NCBI GenBank assembly: GCA_913058245.1
Contig: CAJXQJ010000008.1
Location: 103,348 to 167,347, forward strand
Length of the DNA: 64,000 nt
Reading direction: 5' to 3'
Source of the DNA: an uncultured Colwellia sp.
Lineage (GTDB): Bacteria > Pseudomonadota > Gammaproteobacteria > Enterobacterales > Alteromonadaceae
How positions within the stretch are numbered: position 1 is the stretch's first letter; every line of letters begins with the position of its first letter. Under the pieces are notes generated by a model. That model saw only the letters and a program-made list of their open reading frames with translations. It was not told the origin of the DNA and made no database searches. Shown here one piece after another: positions 36,313 through 44,285 of this stretch. The position numbers were made by a program, and so were the translations under genes.

Positions 36313-37284
36313 ATGACACAAGTTGCCAACAGCAGCGTAAAAGGATTAATGCTGGCACTGACCACTGCCATTATGTGGGGATTATTACCCTTGGCGCTAA
36401 AATCAGTATTAACCTTAATGGATGCCTACACCATTACTTGGTACCGTTTTATTTTTGCTGCATTTTTTGTTGGCTTATTATTATTAACGAAAAGACGCAT
36501 TCCATTATCAATAGTGTCACACCCTAAAAGATTAAAACGTTTGTTTTTCGCAGCAATATTTTTAAGTTTAAATTATATTTTCTATCTTAGCGCTTTACAC
36601 TTTGTGCCAGCAGAAACAGCACAAATGCTAATACAAATGGCACCATTTTTAATGATTGTTGGCGGTGTGATTTTTATTAAAGAACACTTTAGTCGTGGGC
36701 AAATGGTCGGTTCAGTAGTATTAATCAGCGGGCTGATATTATTCTTTAATCAGCAATTTATTGCTAATGTCGGTTTAGGCAACGATGCATTTATTACTGG
36801 CTTTTTCATTATGTTAGCAGCAGCAGCAACCTGGGCAGCATATGCTATTATCCAAAAAAAGATGTTGCGCTATTACAGCTCAAATCAGGTGATGTGGTGT
36901 ATATATTTATCAAGCACTTTATTCTTTTTGCCTTTAGCAACTCCAAGCCAAATAACATCGTTAAATATTAGTGCGTTGTTACTACTGTTTTTTTGCTGTG
37001 CGAATACTTTAATTGCTTACGGTACTTTTGCTAAATCACTTGAGTATTTACCTACGGCCAAGGTAAGTGCGACATTAGCAATAACCCCCTTGCTCACCGT
37101 AATATTTGCTACGATAGCAGAATATTGCTGGCCACAGCACTTTCAAGCTCAACATTTAAATATGTTAGCGTATATTGGCGCTGGCTTTGTTGTACTGGGC
37201 TCAATGTTAACAGCACTTGGTGATAAAATATTAAGTAAAAAAAATATCCAAGCCATTAAACGTTATTTGTCATTATCTAAATAA
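36313..37284 (+). CDS. EamA/DMT family transporter
   Basis: A 323-residue inner-membrane protein with about ten helices made of two EamA repeats. The first starts GLMLALTTAIMWGLLPLAL. The second contains LAAAATWAAYAIIQKKM. Typical family elements are ALHFVPAETAQMLIQMAPF and LEYLPTAKVSATLAITPLL. Such transporters export amino acids, metabolites or drugs, and the substrate is unknown. It lies between rpsP and ffh on the opposite strand, an interruption of the usual ffh-rpsP neighbourhood. Confidence 0.92.
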   Translation: MTQVANSSVKGLMLALTTAIMWGLLPLALKSVLTLMDAYTITWYRFIFAAFFVGLLLLTKRRIPLSIVSHPKRLKRLFFAAIFLSLNYIFYLSALHFVPAETAQMLIQMAPFLMIVGGVIFIKEHFSRGQMVGSVVLISGLILFFNQQFIANVGLGNDAFITGFFIMLAAAATWAAYAIIQKKMLRYYSSNQVMWCIYLSSTLFFLPLATPSQITSLNISALLLLFFCCANTLIAYGTFAKSLEYLPTAKVSATLAITPLLTVIFATIAEYCWPQHFQAQHLNMLAYIGAGFVVLGSMLTALGDKILSKKNIQAIKRYLSLSK

Positions 37285-37317
37285 TTTCGCATCACTTAAG
37301 TGATATTTTCAAAACAT

Positions 37318-37347
37318 AAAAAAAGCAGCTTAAGCTGCTTTTTTTAT
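37318..37347. terminator. Bidirectional terminator between EamA gene and ffh
   Basis: Perfect palindrome AAAGCAGCTTAAGCTGCTTT (37322-37341) framed by A and T runs, serving both convergent genes. Confidence 0.92.
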
Positions 37348-37362
37348 CGCTATGATAATTGA

Positions 37363-38757
37363 TTAACGACCAAACATACCGCCGCCCATGCCACCCATTC
37401 CGCCGCCACCAGGAGGCATCATACCTTTCATTGAGCGCATCATTTTCTTCATGCCACCTTTACCTGACATTTTCTTCATCATTTTTTGCATCTGGGTAAA
37501 CTGTTTCAATAATTTGTTCACGTCTTGAATTTGAGTACCTGAACCCGCAGCTATGCGACGCTTACGAGAGCCTTTAATAATTTCTGGGCGCTGGCGTTCA
37601 GCTGGGGTCATTGAATTGATCATGGCTTCCATTCGAATAGTCACTTTATCATCCATTTGACCTTTCATTTGTTCTGACATATTGCCCATACCAGGCAATT
37701 TGTCCATCAAGCCCATCATGCCACCCATGCTTTTCATTTGTACTAACTGATCACGGAAGTCTTCTAAGTCAAAGCCTTTACCTGTTTTAACTTTTTTAGC
37801 AAGTTTCTCTGCTTGCTTACGATCAACCTTTTGCTCTACTTCTTCGATTAAAGAAAGAACGTCGCCCATGCCCAAAATGCGTGAAGCAATACGATCAGGG
37901 TGAAAAGGCTCTAGTGCTTCAATTTTCTCACCAACACCCATAAACTTAATTGGCTTGCCGGTAATATGACGGATAGATAAGGCAGCACCACCACGAGCGT
38001 CACCATCAGTTTTAGTTAAGATAACCCCTGTGAGAGGCAAAGCATCGTTAAATGCTTTAGCTGTATTAGCCGCATCTTGACCTGTCATTGCATCGACAGT
38101 AAACAGCGTTTCAATTGGATTGATTGCAGAATGTAGCTCTTGAATTTCAGCCATCATGTCGCCGTCAATATGCAAACGACCAGCAGTATCAACAATTAGC
38201 ACATCAAAGAAGTTTTTCTTAGCGTGATCAATTGCAGCATTAGCAATATCAATTGGTTTTTGCTTTATATCACTTGGGAAAAAGCCAACATTAATTTCAT
38301 TAGCTAAAGTTTCAAGTTGTTTGATAGCGGCCGGACGGTAAACATCAGCACTGACCACTAGCACCTTTTTCTTTTCACGTTCTGTTAAAAATTTAGCTAA
38401 CTTTGCAACAGAGGTAGTTTTACCGGCACCTTGTAAACCGGCCATTAAAACTACCGCAGGAGGTGTGGCTTTTAAGTCAAGTGCTTCATTGACTTCACCC
38501 ATAGCAGCTTCAAGTTCTGTTTGTACTATTTTTACGAAAACTTGCCCAGGCGTTAAGCTTTTTGAAACATCCTGGCCAACAGCACTTTCTTTAACTTTGG
38601 CAATAAATTCACGAATGACAGGCAAAGCAACATCTGCTTCTAATAATGCCATACGTACTTCACGCAACGTATCTTTAATATTGTCTTCGGTAAGGCGACC
38701 ACGGCCACTGATATTTTTTAACGTTTTCGTTAAACGATCGGAAAGATTTTCAAACAT
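37363..38757 (-). CDS. ffh: Signal recognition particle protein Ffh
   Basis: A 464-residue SRP54-type GTPase which, with 4.5S RNA, targets membrane proteins to FtsY. The N domain starts MFENLSDRLTKTLKNISGRG. The GTPase G1 loop is LQGAGKTTSVAKLA, with DTAGRLHID and TKTDGDARGGA. The M domain (from about 300) holds the Met-rich RNA and signal binding stretches and ends in a long Gly/Met tail. Transcribed alone, leftward. Confidence 0.98.
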   Translation of the reverse strand: MFENLSDRLTKTLKNISGRGRLTEDNIKDTLREVRMALLEADVALPVIREFIAKVKESAVGQDVSKSLTPGQVFVKIVQTELEAAMGEVNEALDLKATPPAVVLMAGLQGAGKTTSVAKLAKFLTEREKKKVLVVSADVYRPAAIKQLETLANEINVGFFPSDIKQKPIDIANAAIDHAKKNFFDVLIVDTAGRLHIDGDMMAEIQELHSAINPIETLFTVDAMTGQDAANTAKAFNDALPLTGVILTKTDGDARGGAALSIRHITGKPIKFMGVGEKIEALEPFHPDRIASRILGMGDVLSLIEEVEQKVDRKQAEKLAKKVKTGKGFDLEDFRDQLVQMKSMGGMMGLMDKLPGMGNMSEQMKGQMDDKVTIRMEAMINSMTPAERQRPEIIKGSRKRRIAAGSGTQIQDVNKLLKQFTQMQKMMKKMSGKGGMKKMMRSMKGMMPPGGGGMGGMGGGMFGR

Positions 38758-38963
38758 GGATGACTCTAGTAATAGCTATACGCAAAAAATTGCCTCTATT
38801 ATACCCGTACAAATAATTAGCGAAAGTAGAAGTTATGCTTTTAGAATAATGACGCAATTTGATAAAGCAATAGATAAGAAAGAAAAAAGCTGGCATACAG
38901 ATCAATATTCGCAAAAAAAACTATGGTAAACTGCTGTTAATTACATCACTTTTTGGAATAAGT

Positions 38964-40064
38964 GTGAGTACTTTCATTCTATTTTTTGACAATTTACTGC
39001 AATTAAGTGTAGAAGCTAGTCCATGGTTAATACTGGGGTTGTTAATTGCCGGCTTAATGAAAGCTTGGGTGCCTAGTAAAATTTTAAGCCGCCACCTAGG
39101 GCACGGTAACAAAGCAATTGTTAAAGCTGCTTTAATTGGTGCCCCATTGCCATTATGTTCTTGCGGCGTTATTCCTGTGGCTACAGAGTTAAGACGTTCA
39201 GGTGCATCAGCTCCAGCAACATCAGCATTCTTAGTTGCAACGCCTGAAACCGGTGTTGACTCAGTTTCGGTATCTTACGCATTATTAGGTCCAATTTTGG
39301 CCATATATCGTCCTATAACGGCAATTTTATCGGCAATTTTCACGGGAATACTCGTCGCAAGTTCGAAAACTGCAGTTACAACTTCAACGCATAGTAACCA
39401 AAGCCAAGCAAGCAGTTGTTGCGCCAAGAAATCAGCCGAAGCTGAAGCTGAAGCTAAGGCAAAAGAACAACAGCAAAAAGCGAATTCTTGTTGCGCCAGT
39501 AAAGCACAACAAAAGAACGACACTATCCTGGTAAAAACACTGGCAGGTGTTCGTTACAGTGCAACGCAATTAGTCGACGATTTAATTAAGTGGTTATTAG
39601 TGGGTTTGTTATTCGCCACTATGGTTCGCACTTTTGTCCCAGAATCATTTTTATTAAGTTACGGTAGTGGCCTTGGCGCAATGTTAGTTATGATTGCCAT
39701 GTCAATCCCTATGTATATTTGTGCAACCGCTTCAACACCTATCGCCGCCGGTTTTATTTTAGCGGGTATATCACCAGGTACCGCTTTAGTCTTTATGATG
39801 GCAGGACCAGCAACCAATATTTCAACACTAGGTGTCATTAAAAATGAAATGGGTAGCTCAGTATTAGTGAAATACTTACTAGGTATTGGCATTTCGGCTA
39901 TTGCTTTCGGTTTACTTTTAGACTGGGGCTTAAACTATTTTATGATAGATATTAGCCAGCAAATGCAGCACAGCCATGAAATATTACCTTATTGGTTTGG
40001 TTTAACATGTGCAGCTATATTAGTTTTCTTAGGTATTAAACCAATACGTAAACTATTGATATAA
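38964..40064 (+). CDS. SO_0444-family Cu/Zn efflux-type permease
   Basis: A 366-residue DUF318 permease with about eight helices. Conserved are ASPWLILGLLIAGLMKAW, GAPLPLCSCGVIPVATELR and the repeat motif GPATNISTLGVIK. The central cytoplasmic loop (about 135-185) is Glu/Ala/Lys-rich and carries two Cys pairs, SSCCAKK and NSCCASK, likely metal ligands. The family is linked to copper and zinc export in Shewanella. The start is GTG with GGAAT upstream. No metal-sensing regulator is adjacent. Confidence 0.9.
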   Translation: MSTFILFFDNLLQLSVEASPWLILGLLIAGLMKAWVPSKILSRHLGHGNKAIVKAALIGAPLPLCSCGVIPVATELRRSGASAPATSAFLVATPETGVDSVSVSYALLGPILAIYRPITAILSAIFTGILVASSKTAVTTSTHSNQSQASSCCAKKSAEAEAEAKAKEQQQKANSCCASKAQQKNDTILVKTLAGVRYSATQLVDDLIKWLLVGLLFATMVRTFVPESFLLSYGSGLGAMLVMIAMSIPMYICATASTPIAAGFILAGISPGTALVFMMAGPATNISTLGVIKNEMGSSVLVKYLLGIGISAIAFGLLLDWGLNYFMIDISQQMQHSHEILPYWFGLTCAAILVFLGIKPIRKLLI

Positions 40065-40171
40065 ATACAAGCATAGTGATGGTGTCTGGCCTTTAATCTG
40101 CTAGAATCGCGTCACTAGCTAAGCTTATTTAGTTAACTTATGGACAGTTTTTAATTTTTTCGGAGCTCTTT

Positions 40172-40972
40172 GTGGAATTTTCAAGTATCAGTTCATTTAC
40201 TGCCTTTGTCTGTTATAGCCTGGCAACACTCTCAATTTTGTCTCGTTTATTCCACCCCAAAGGGCCTAACTTAGTTATCACACTAATTTTTGCTTGTTTA
40301 GCGATTATTTTTCACGCCTTGAGTAACTCTCAATTTCTTTTTAGCGATAATAATCTAAACTTTTCTTTACCTAATGTGGTCTCGCTAGTCAGCTTAGTGA
40401 TCACCTTAGTCATTTCAACCGTAGCCTTACGCTTTAAAGTAAACTTATTACTGCCAGTTATTTATGGCTTTGCCGGCCTTTGGCAACTTAGTATGATTTT
40501 TATTTCGCCAATGGGAAATATGGAAATTGTTGCCGATAAACTTGCGATGCTAAGCCATATAACATTAGCTTTAGTTGCTTATTGTATTCTAGTAATTGCG
40601 ACACTATACGCCTTTCAAGTTGCCTATATTAATATGAAATTAAAAAGCAAAAACTTACAGGCAGTGAATCAACTGCCGCCATTAATGCAAGTTGAACGAC
40701 AACTGTTTAGCATTCTATTAATTGGTAGTGTTTGTTTATTGGCCAGTCAAATTCTAGGTTTTGTTTTTTTAGAAGGCATGATCTCCAAGGAAAATGCCCA
40801 TAAAACTATTTTATCGCTTATAGCCTGTAGCTTATATTTCATAACATTGTGGGGACACTTCAAGCAAGGCTGGCGTGGTCAACGTGTTTTATCGCTTACC
40901 GTTATTGCCACATTTATCTTAACCTTAGCCTATTTCGGCAGCCGATTTGTGAAAGAATTTCTCTTATTATAA
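40172..40972 (+). CDS. ypjD: Cytochrome c assembly-type inner-membrane protein (YpjD)
   Basis: A 266-residue protein with about eight helices, of the CcsA/CcmC-like assembly family. LAMLSHITLALVAYCILVIATLYA and the FFITLWGHFKQGWRGQR-like end (read ITLWGHFKQGWRGQRV) carry the conserved His residues. The start is GTG behind GGAG. E. coli keeps ypjD and yfjD beside ffh, and the same order is visible here with an added permease gene between. Its exact job is unsettled. Confidence 0.92.
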   Translation: MEFSSISSFTAFVCYSLATLSILSRLFHPKGPNLVITLIFACLAIIFHALSNSQFLFSDNNLNFSLPNVVSLVSLVITLVISTVALRFKVNLLLPVIYGFAGLWQLSMIFISPMGNMEIVADKLAMLSHITLALVAYCILVIATLYAFQVAYINMKLKSKNLQAVNQLPPLMQVERQLFSILLIGSVCLLASQILGFVFLEGMISKENAHKTILSLIACSLYFITLWGHFKQGWRGQRVLSLTVIATFILTLAYFGSRFVKEFLLL

Positions 40973-41062
40973 GTTTTAAGGTATAAGTTAGTTTTATTAC
41001 CCGTTGCGATACAATATCAAGATTAACCGACGGCTTTGATCAATTAAAATAGGATCCCATTT

Positions 41063-42349
41063 TTGGATAACATCTCAACAGATATGCTTTTTGTCATTCT
41101 CGGCATACTAATATTCATATCTGCGTACTTTTCTGGCTCTGAAACCGGCATGATGTCGATTAACCGTTATCGATTAAAGCACTTAGAAAAACAGAATCAC
41201 CGCTCTGCTAAACGAGTTGGCCAGTTACTAAAACGCCCAGATCGGTTAATCGGCTTAATTTTAATCGGCAATAACCTTGTTAACATTGCTGCATCGGCAA
41301 TAGCTACAATTATTGGCATTCGTTTTCTAGGTGATGTTTATGGTGTTTTAGCAGCGACAATTATCTTAACTTTAGTTATTTTAATTTTTGCCGAAGTTAC
41401 ACCTAAAACGTTAGCGGCGTTATACCCAGAAAAAGTTGCTTTTCCAAGTTCAATAATTTTATCTTTATTACTTAAGGTTCTATTCCCGCTTGTTATTGCT
41501 GTTAATTGGATCACCAATGGCATATTAGCCATGATAGGCATTAGTTCAGAGCAACGAGAACAGCACAGTTTGAGTTCAGAAGAACTACGAACAGTGGTAA
41601 ATGAATCTGGTGCGATGCTGAAGTCGCAAGATCAAGATATGTTAGTAAGTATCTTAGATTTAGAAAAAGTTACAGTTGAAGATATTATGATACCGCGCAA
41701 TGAATTAGTCGGTATTGATATCAACGAAGATTGGAAGCGTATCCAAAAACAACTAACTCAATCAACACACACCCGCGTATTGCTTTATCGTGACAATATT
41801 GATGACGTGGTTGGTTATGTTCATATGCGTGATGCTTTAAGGTTAGTATCAAAAGGCCAATTTACTAAAGCAACGTTATTACGCGCAGTACGCGAGCTAT
41901 ATTTTATTCCAGAAGGAACACCACTGAATGTTCAACTGTTAAAATTTCAACGTGCAAAAGAGCGTTTAGGGCTTGTAGTCGATGAATACGGAGACATTCA
42001 AGGCTTAGTTACCCTAGAAGATATTCTTGAAGAAATTGTTGGTGACTTCACCACAACAATGACACCTACCACCAGCGATGAAGTTAATGTGCAACCAGAC
42101 GGTAGCTATTTAGTCGATGGCAGCGCAACCGTGCGCGACATTAATAAAGAAATGACCTGGAGTTTTCCAACTGATGGTCCTAAAACTATTAATGGGATGA
42201 TTTTAGAATACTTAGAAGATATTCCGGAAGCGAACTTAAGTGTTAGGATCGCCGGCTATCCGCTAGAGATCATTGAAGTAAAAGATAACATGATCAAAAC
42301 CGTTAGGATCTTACCTGAGCTCTATGACGGTGAAGTTACTGAGAGCTAA
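41063..42349 (+). CDS. CNNM/CorC-type membrane protein with CBS domains (YfjD-like)
   Basis: A 428-residue protein. The N-terminal DUF21/CNNM membrane part (about 5-185) includes SAYFSGSETGMMSINRYRL. A CBS pair (about 205-325) has VEDIMIPRNELVGID and LVVDEYGDIQGLVTLEDILE. A C-terminal CorC/HlyC transporter-associated domain closes the chain. Members bind adenine nucleotides and are tied to magnesium or cobalt handling. TTG at 41063, 8 bases after AGGA, is the likely start; ATG 41084 is the alternative. Confidence 0.93.
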   Translation: MDNISTDMLFVILGILIFISAYFSGSETGMMSINRYRLKHLEKQNHRSAKRVGQLLKRPDRLIGLILIGNNLVNIAASAIATIIGIRFLGDVYGVLAATIILTLVILIFAEVTPKTLAALYPEKVAFPSSIILSLLLKVLFPLVIAVNWITNGILAMIGISSEQREQHSLSSEELRTVVNESGAMLKSQDQDMLVSILDLEKVTVEDIMIPRNELVGIDINEDWKRIQKQLTQSTHTRVLLYRDNIDDVVGYVHMRDALRLVSKGQFTKATLLRAVRELYFIPEGTPLNVQLLKFQRAKERLGLVVDEYGDIQGLVTLEDILEEIVGDFTTTMTPTTSDEVNVQPDGSYLVDGSATVRDINKEMTWSFPTDGPKTINGMILEYLEDIPEANLSVRIAGYPLEIIEVKDNMIKTVRILPELYDGEVTES

Positions 42350-42381
42350 TTTAGCAAGTATATATCTCCCACCAAACAATG

Positions 42382-42411
42382 AAGCACTGCATCTAATCGC
42401 AGTGCTTTTTA
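42382..42411 (+). terminator. Terminator after the CNNM gene
   Basis: Stem AAGCACTGC (42382-42390) and GCAGTGCTT (42399-42407), followed by T. Confidence 0.88.
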
Positions 42412-42467
42412 TTTGTCATTAGAATTTTAGATGCTCGCCAATTAAAGTCAATTTATCTATTTGGCAT

Positions 42468-42811
42468 GATCATTTACATCAGATCTTGCTCAAAACTAGT
42501 GATCACATATTGATAAACTTCAACTTCCGGACATTAATTCACGCTAGAACTAGTACTAAAGATCGTCTTTAAACGAAGATTAAAGTCACTTTCTAGTATT
42601 TAGCGCTTAAAAATGATTAATTTCCTTGATTTTGTGGATAGAACTTTAATCATTGAAAGTTAATAACAAAGTTATACACAGGTTTAGATCTAAGGATCAA
42701 GTTTCCACAATTTCTGTGGATAACAAATGCAAGCCCTATTCCTATTAGGCTTTGTGTTTTGCAAACAATTTTTAATAAAAATATGAAGTTTTTTTATAAT
42801 TTTTTTTTGGC
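42468..42811. other. DnaA-box / GATC cluster with adjacent AT-rich block (origin-like or DnaA-titrating site)
   Basis: In this 711-bp gap without genes, six GATC sites fall within 231 bp (42468, 42482, 42501, 42561, 42687, 42695). Four DnaA-like 9-mers fall within 91 bp. Two match TTATNCACA exactly: TTATACACA (42672-42680) and, on the minus strand, TTATCCACA (42715-42723). Two have one mismatch: CTATCCACA on the minus strand (42633-42641) and GTTTCCACA (42701-42709). To the right, 42761-42811 is almost pure A/T. The flanks are not the usual mnmG/dnaA neighbours of the chromosome origin. Candidates are a datA- or DARS-like DnaA control site, or an alternative origin. The rest of the gap to 43061 shows no gene. 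Confidence 0.6.
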
Positions 42812-43061
42812 TATTTTCTAGCCCGTATTCGCCCTAGAAATGTTGAAAAATAATACAATTTTGCATTCAGTTGGCAAGAAGTATGCAAGACTCAAGAAGT
42901 TCTGGCGGTAGCTTTTCCGAATCAGAAATCGCCTAAAAAAAATTGAGAAAGATTAACAAACTCAATTTAAAAAATAAGGCTTACTATTTTCATAGTAAGT
43001 CTTAAATAATTAAAAACTGAGGTATAAAAGCAACTAAGCTTAAACAACTTTTAGCGAGTTA

Positions 43062-43682
43062 TTAACCGAAAAATAAGCGCCACAACCAACCATGATTGAG
43101 GTCTTTCTCACAGCTCTTTAATTGACTACCGTAACGTTTTGCTCGGTTATCTACCTTACGAGCAACTTTCACTAGCCACGCCTTCTTTTTATAACTTTTA
43201 CGTTTAAACCCGCCCCAACCTTCGTGGTAATTAAGATACTGGTTATAAGCATCCCATTTAGAAATTTTATTAATTTTTTGCGTTTTGAAAATAAACCAAC
43301 CCATAAAATCGATTGCATCATCAAAATCATCACGGTCAGCGCCTGAGTTATCAGTTTCACGTACATAATCATCCCATGTCATGGTTTTTGCCTGAGAATA
43401 ACCATAAGCACTACTAACACGTCCCCACGGGATAAAACCTAATAGATAATCTCGAGGCGGTAATGCGTCAGCTTTAAATGAGCTTTCTTGATACATCATA
43501 CTCATAGGCACATGAATTGGCACACCCCAGCGCTCTCGGGCATCTTTAGCAGCGAAATACCAATCTCTATGTTCTCTAAATATTTCACATAAATTTTCAG
43601 GATTTTTTGGTGGACTTGTTGCGCAGCTTGAAAGGGTTAAGCAAGCGAGTACTGAGATGATAAGCGTTTTAAAAAATGTCAT
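43062..43682 (-). CDS. Lytic transglycosylase-like lipoprotein (SLT domain)
   Basis: A 206-residue lipoprotein. The signal ends in the lipobox TLSSC, then a short linker (ATSPPKNPEN). The SLT-like domain shows MSMMYQESSFKADALPP, where the Glu is the expected catalytic residue, and SSAYGYSQAKTMTWDDY. The end is basic. It should sit in the outer membrane and trim peptidoglycan. The frame opens 24 codons earlier at a TTG, but ATG 43682 yields the complete lipoprotein signal. It lacks a clear ribosome site. Confidence 0.85.
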   Translation of the reverse strand: MTFFKTLIISVLACLTLSSCATSPPKNPENLCEIFREHRDWYFAAKDARERWGVPIHVPMSMMYQESSFKADALPPRDYLLGFIPWGRVSSAYGYSQAKTMTWDDYVRETDNSGADRDDFDDAIDFMGWFIFKTQKINKISKWDAYNQYLNYHEGWGGFKRKSYKKKAWLVKVARKVDNRAKRYGSQLKSCEKDLNHGWLWRLFFG

Positions 43683-43859
43683 GAATACATGGAGTTGGTT
43701 TTTAATAACAACATCATGCCAGAATATTTTTTCATTTTCAGGGAAATGTCGCAATTTTTTACACTTTCACTAAACTTTTTCATTAACCAACACTTTTCAT
43801 TAGTCGACAATTAAGATATCAGGCAGAAAGCACTGACAATTAAAGTACTGTAAAAAGGC

Positions 43860-43988
43860 TAGAAAATAAAATTAAATTTTCGGAACTAAATCTATTTTAT
43901 CTACTCATAGTTAATGAGAGAGTTATTCCCCTGAAGTGTTTTATGTTTTAGCGCACATTTATTTTACGATAAATGTGCTTTTTTTTAG
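43860..43988 (+). ncRNA. Candidate small RNA A (orphan plus-strand terminator)
   Basis: Stem GCACATTTAT (43953-43962) and ATAAATGTGC (43969-43978) with a long T-run makes a strong plus-strand terminator. The nearest plus-strand gene ended 1.6 kb upstream with its own terminator. The minus-strand reading has no T-run, so it does not serve gshA. Just before the stem lies CCCCTGAAGTG (43928-43938) in single-stranded, U-rich context, the look of an Hfq-type sRNA. The 5' end is not defined; the start given is approximate. Confidence 0.45.
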
Positions 43989-44059
43989 CTGAAATTAAGT
44001 GAATGATTGCAACATGCCAAAATTAAAGACAAGCAAGTCTATTAACCAAATCGTAAGCC

Positions 44060-44219
44060 ATTGTTTAATTAGGGTATTTTCACATTAAAAATAAAACAAA
44101 AATAAATCGAACAAAAAATGAACTATCAAAATGAGCTGTGGTCAAATAACTTGAAAGCAAAACCTCCCTGGACTGCTTTCTTATTATTTGCAGCGCGTTG
44201 CCCTAACGCGCTTTTTTTT
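44060..44219 (+). ncRNA. Candidate small RNA B (orphan plus-strand terminator)
   Basis: Stem AGCGCGTT (44192-44199) and AACGCGCT (44205-44212) plus eight T. No plus-strand gene lies upstream, and the minus-strand reading lacks a T-run. Before it lies CCTCCCTGGACTG (44163-44175), sharing 8 of 10 bases (CCCTGRASTG) with the motif of unit A at almost the same distance from the stem (16 versus 14 bases). The AT-rich run 44060-44110 could hold the promoter. The start is approximate. Confidence 0.45.
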
Positions 44220-44285
44220 GTGCCGAAATTATCACTACTTCTCAAAAGCTACTCAATACAGTTATCAAATAACGGTTTAAATTAG

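Noticed and set aside
36030..36527. A 165-codon plus-strand open frame over the rpsP promoter and the start of the EamA gene
   Set aside because: It overlaps the clear EamA gene in another frame and the rpsP promoter. Its Cys/Ile/Tyr-rich composition is that of AT-rich noise.
42468..42811. Main chromosomal oriC
   Set aside because: The DnaA-box cluster is real, but mnmG, rsmG, parAB, dnaA and atp genes are absent from the flanks, so calling it the main origin is not supported.
44118..44285. A 55-codon open frame starting MNYQNELW on the plus strand
   Set aside because: It has no ribosome site and runs straight through a strong terminator (44192-44219). The frame is better explained as chance within a candidate sRNA.
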